From positions 159,687-223,686 of the forward strand of contig NW_027192214.1 of assembly GCF_041956535.1 (NCBI RefSeq): 64,000 nt of DNA, written 5' to 3'. A model generated the notes under the pieces. The model worked only from the letters and a program-made list of their open reading frames with translations. It had not been told where the DNA came from and did not search any database. A program made the position numbers and the translations under genes. Origin of the DNA: Calcarisporiella thermophila CBS 279.70. Its lineage: Eukaryota; Calcarisporiellomycota. Shown here in pieces: positions 60,476 through 64,000 of this stretch. Positions within the stretch are counted from its first letter, which is position 1. Every line of letters starts with the position of its first letter.

Positions 60476-63400
60476 CTAGGCGAAGTTAGCAAAATTGCTC
60501 TTTAATTCAATTGTCGGGGCGCGTGTTTCAAGGGCTCCTTGCGCGCGACGGCTTTCCTGCTGTTGTGTGAGTATTCGCTGCCTCACAGCGGACTCGAGGC
60601 GCGTCCGCGAGTCAGTAGGAAGCTGAGAGACAGCTGCCTTGAAAGCAACGGGCAACTCGGAGACAAGATTTAGGATATCCTCGATCACAATGTTGTGCAG
60701 GGCCGTGGGGGCAGTCTCAGGCTCACTGAGGAGATGCGAAAGAACTTGGAGTATAAGGCAAAGAACATCCGATTCTGCTCAAGAGAAGAGCATAATTAAT
60801 ACATAGAATGGCAAAAATCTCGACACTGATGGTAGGAAACGCCCTTACGCTTTTCTATTTCCACGATGCTTGAGAGTGAGAGGATTGTCTTTATGCTCTT
60901 TTCGGCAATTTGCGAATTAAATAGCGCACTCTCTTTATCCTTAAAAGAGAGCAGCAATACAATTAAATTAGGGAGAACAGCCCGTGTCAACCTCCGGCCC
61001 AAGGTAACGGAAGCCAACGAAGAGGATTTTCTCGCAGGTAACTGGAAAAGATTTTGCACGCATTGGATCGCAGCAAGAGCAATCTGGACGTGAGGGAAAG
61101 AGTGGGAGAAGAATGAGCTATTAATCAAAAAAGTAAAAATATAGCAACTTACCTCTGGATTTTGGCTCTGGAGAGCAGCATGAATAAACTCTACATACTG
61201 CTGCTGGCATGAATTGTCGTGCAGCATACATCTTGGAACGCTTGTGAACAGTAATGTCGACGAAAGCATTGCGGTTTTCACCAAATCACTTTTGTGTTCT
61301 TGAATAGCTGTCCTATCTAAAATTGCCCCAATGAATGCCCCCAATACCTTTGTCACAGCATCTTCGGTCTCCTCTGAGATCTGTGCATCTAGATGTTCGA
61401 ACAAGGTTTTCAAAGAGATAAGCATATGCGACGTCACGTTAGCTTGATAATCTGAGTCTTGTAGAATGGCCGTGCAGATATATAGAGTAACAGCAAGGAT
61501 ATCGGGCTTGAGCAAACTTGGGGCAGCCTGGGCTATTTTCAGGAGCGCGTCAGTGCTCTCGACGAGAAGAACTGACCTGTCCTCAAGAGGCGACTGTTTA
61601 GCTACCACTGCAAATTAAGCTTAACGTTAGCACTCTCCACAACTCAACAAAAATAAAAAGACACACCTCTCCGAGAGCCTAGCGCAGGCATGCACTGACA
61701 TATTATATTGATAAGAAGCCGCATCAGATGCTCCAGCATAGAGCGTTCGCCAGAGGACGCTTCAAGATCTTCGTTGGCAGCTTCAGTGGGATCGCCCGCA
61801 GGCGTTGTGTCCACCTCGGCTAAACTGCTAGCGTCACGAGATAGAGTCGGTTAAAAATGCTCAGCCCTCCAGCTTGGTATGTATACAATATCTACCTGCT
61901 TAGGAAATCGCTGGCCAGGAGATCCGCATCATACTCGAGAATCACCCGCTCCACCAATTTCACAATCAAAATTTGTGCCTGTGGTCCCTGTGTCTTCACC
62001 AGCCGATCCAACACGTTACAGGTTTCCAAGAACACCTGGGGCTTTGAAAACAGCGCTCCGGCGAATCGTTGGCTCAATAGCGTTTTTAGTGCATCAAGTC
62101 CGGTGATAATCAAATTGGGATCGGCGGGGGATGTTTCGGCCGTCGTGGTCGTACCCTCCGACCCTACACTCAGGGTCTCTATACAGAGTCCAAACAAAAT
62201 GACTATGGTGTTTTGCCCTTCTTTTGAGGCCGTTCCTTCGTCGAGCTGGAGCAACGCAGATATGGAGGGGTCATTTACTTCGAGTAAACGTGTCACAGCG
62301 CTAAGCATGTTTGCCCACGAGGTACGGTAAAAAGGGAGCACCACCTTTTGAGACATTCTAGAGTATATCGAGTCAAATGCGTCATTCGAATTTGCATTGG
62401 TTCGAGTCTCCACGATTCCCTCGAGACCAGGGATTTCCCCCATTTCAAGCCGCACAAGTACGCAACGCTTCAATTCCAAAACCCAGAGCGAACATAGGGT
62501 GGAGAGGTGGGGAGCAACCACGTCCACCAAGTAAGTTTGCTTGCTACTTGCGACGTAGAGTTCGGCCCATGCCCTGAGCATCGCAAGTCTCGTCATGACA
62601 GATGCGTGCAAGCTGAGCTGATCCTGTGAACGGGCGCCACCATCTGCAGATACATTTCTTATTAAATGGATACGAAAACAGTAGCTGTTGCCAACACTTT
62701 ACCTCGGCACTTCTCAAGGGCCGTCACCAACAGTTTGAGCACCCGCCCTAGCCGATCCAACTCTTGCACAATTCCACTGGCCACGTAAACGGCGCATACT
62801 TCCACTGCGGCCGCAAGCACATCCGGGGGCGATTCGGGCTCAAATGCTGGTGTCAGCGCGGCCGCGATTTGTGCTTGATATTGTTCGAGCAATAAGGCGC
62901 CCTCCAAATCCGGATCCTCGGCGGGGGAAAACACTTCAATTAGATCGCGCAAAAGACTGATTCCCTCAAGACGCATCTCCCGTTGAGAGCTGGTTGCGGC
63001 GGCAAAAGCCATCTTAATTAGGTCACTGATGTGGAGGACAAGACTCTCGGCGTTAGACTCTGCCCTTGCCGATTCGAGATCAATATGCCGTTTATCACCA
63101 CTGGATGCGATGATACGCACGACTTGATGAACACACTGCAGGGCAAATAGCTGGGTTCGCCAGCGCGGTGAGATCTTGACTATTTGCTCGCCGGTACCAC
63201 TTTTAGCAGGAGTCCCGGCAGAAGCACCAACTTGCCGTATTCCACTCGCCTCATCATCATCCTCATCATTCATCTGGTTTCCGTCATCCTTCTCGATGCC
63301 ATTTTCGTCCCGTCCTTGCTCTTCGCGCACAGCCCCAGAGGGTGCAACCGAGGCCGTTCGATCGTCTGCCCCGTGAGACATCATACTCTTGCACAGCCCA

Positions 63401-64000
63401 ATCCAAACAGATGGAGTCGTCAACGCTGTCTGTTTCAACCATCCGCGGATCACGTTCTTCACATCGTCTAAATAGGGATCCGTATCCAACATCGTGAAGA
63501 GCTGGGCGTCCAAGCCGGGGCGTGCGACCGCAAACACCGCGTGCACATCCCGTTGGACCAGCTGATACAGACATGTTACAGCGGCAGCTCGAAGGGGCCG
63601 GTGAGGGCTCGAGAGCCGTTTCTGGAGATAGCGGACAATGTACTGCATGTCCAAGTGACGAGGAATAAACATGATTAGATGCTGGATACAGTATACACCC
63701 TCGACCTGCACGCGAGTGTCCGGGTCATGTAGCAGCTCCTCCACCAGAGTAAGACACAATTCGCGCAACCGGGATGACATTTGGAGCTCTGGCCCTGCGG
63801 TGTTGATCAACGCGTAGAGAATCCGTCCAAGCTCCTGGTACACGGAAAAGCCGACATTCAGGCCAGCATTGCTTGTGCTCACCGTCGCCCCACACTCATG
63901 GGTTTCCTTCATGAACAGTTTAGCCACCAGGCCGAGCGTCGAATTAACGAAACTTGAAAACATAAGCCCTGCAGCCTCGATCAAGGTGGCAAGCCCATCC
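60476..64000 (-). CDS. Laa1/HEATR5-type HEAT-repeat protein, 5' end cut by window edge
   Basis: Large HEAT-repeat protein that assists clathrin adaptor AP-1 at the trans-Golgi and endosomes (known for yeast Laa1 and animal HEATR5). The frame is open to base 64000. Exons: 64000 to about 62704, 62644-61895, about 61830-61665, 61608-60796 and about 60780-60476. Family marks include SPRWRTQLFALQCVHQVV, LVLHISDLIKMAFAAATSSQ, LLEQYQAQIAAALTPAFEPE followed by SPPDVLAAAVEVCAVYVASG, and the closing IELKSNFANFA. An acidic low-complexity insert (KDDGNQMNDEDDDEASG) sits between helical repeats. Only the C-terminal half of the protein is in the window. Confidence 0.88.

Overview
The window is nuclear DNA of a fungus. 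It has compact, intron-containing genes with short introns (about 45-120 nt, GT..AG), a fungal-type fused tryptophan synthase (alpha then beta), Fta4/CENP-U, Rgd1-type F-BAR/RhoGAP, a Crz1-like zinc-finger factor and Laa1/HEATR5. The tandem family of secreted-N-terminus, single-pass kelch membrane proteins and the NB-ARC/TPR locus suggest an early-diverging filamentous fungus, perhaps Mucoromycota-like. The lineage is inference; the kingdom is not in much doubt. No tRNA, rRNA, CRISPR or intact transposon was recognised.

Layout. 0-9 kb, all on the minus strand: a Cid1-family nucleotidyltransferase (3' end off the window), Fta4/CENP-U, mitochondrial ATP synthase beta and tryptophan synthase. 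9-18 kb is gene-poor: a broken NB-ARC/TPR (NLR-like) gene, a two-finger C2H2 protein and a decayed RhoGAP fragment. 18-27.6 kb, minus strand: a birth-and-death array of kelch membrane-protein genes (two intact, one with two lesions, one gutted remnant) next to a full F-BAR/RhoGAP gene. The kelch copies share a CCAAT-containing upstream block. 28.8-29.5 kb: a small secreted protein. 30-36 kb is conspicuously G+C-rich: a long regulatory stretch and Cdc25, then Ubc8/UBE2H and mitochondrial prolyl-tRNA synthetase. 37-49 kb: eIF4E, a large mucin-like membrane protein with 39-residue repeats, kinesin-5 and a Crz1-like three-finger factor. 50-64 kb, minus strand: the ASCC3/Slh1 helicase, a Ptc2/3-type PP2C and Laa1/HEATR5 (5' end off the window).

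Most genes are ordinary housekeeping functions: translation, ribosome quality control, cell cycle, ubiquitin, energy and amino-acid synthesis. They are not arranged as one pathway. Cdc25 and kinesin-5 are both cell-cycle genes, and the kinesin-5 promoter carries clustered MCB/SCB-like sites. The accessory part is 9-25 kb, where three frame breaks in the NLR-like gene, the broken and remnant kelch copies and the stray RhoGAP piece point to rapid gene turnover. Neighbouring housekeeping genes show no such breaks, which argues against general sequencing error.
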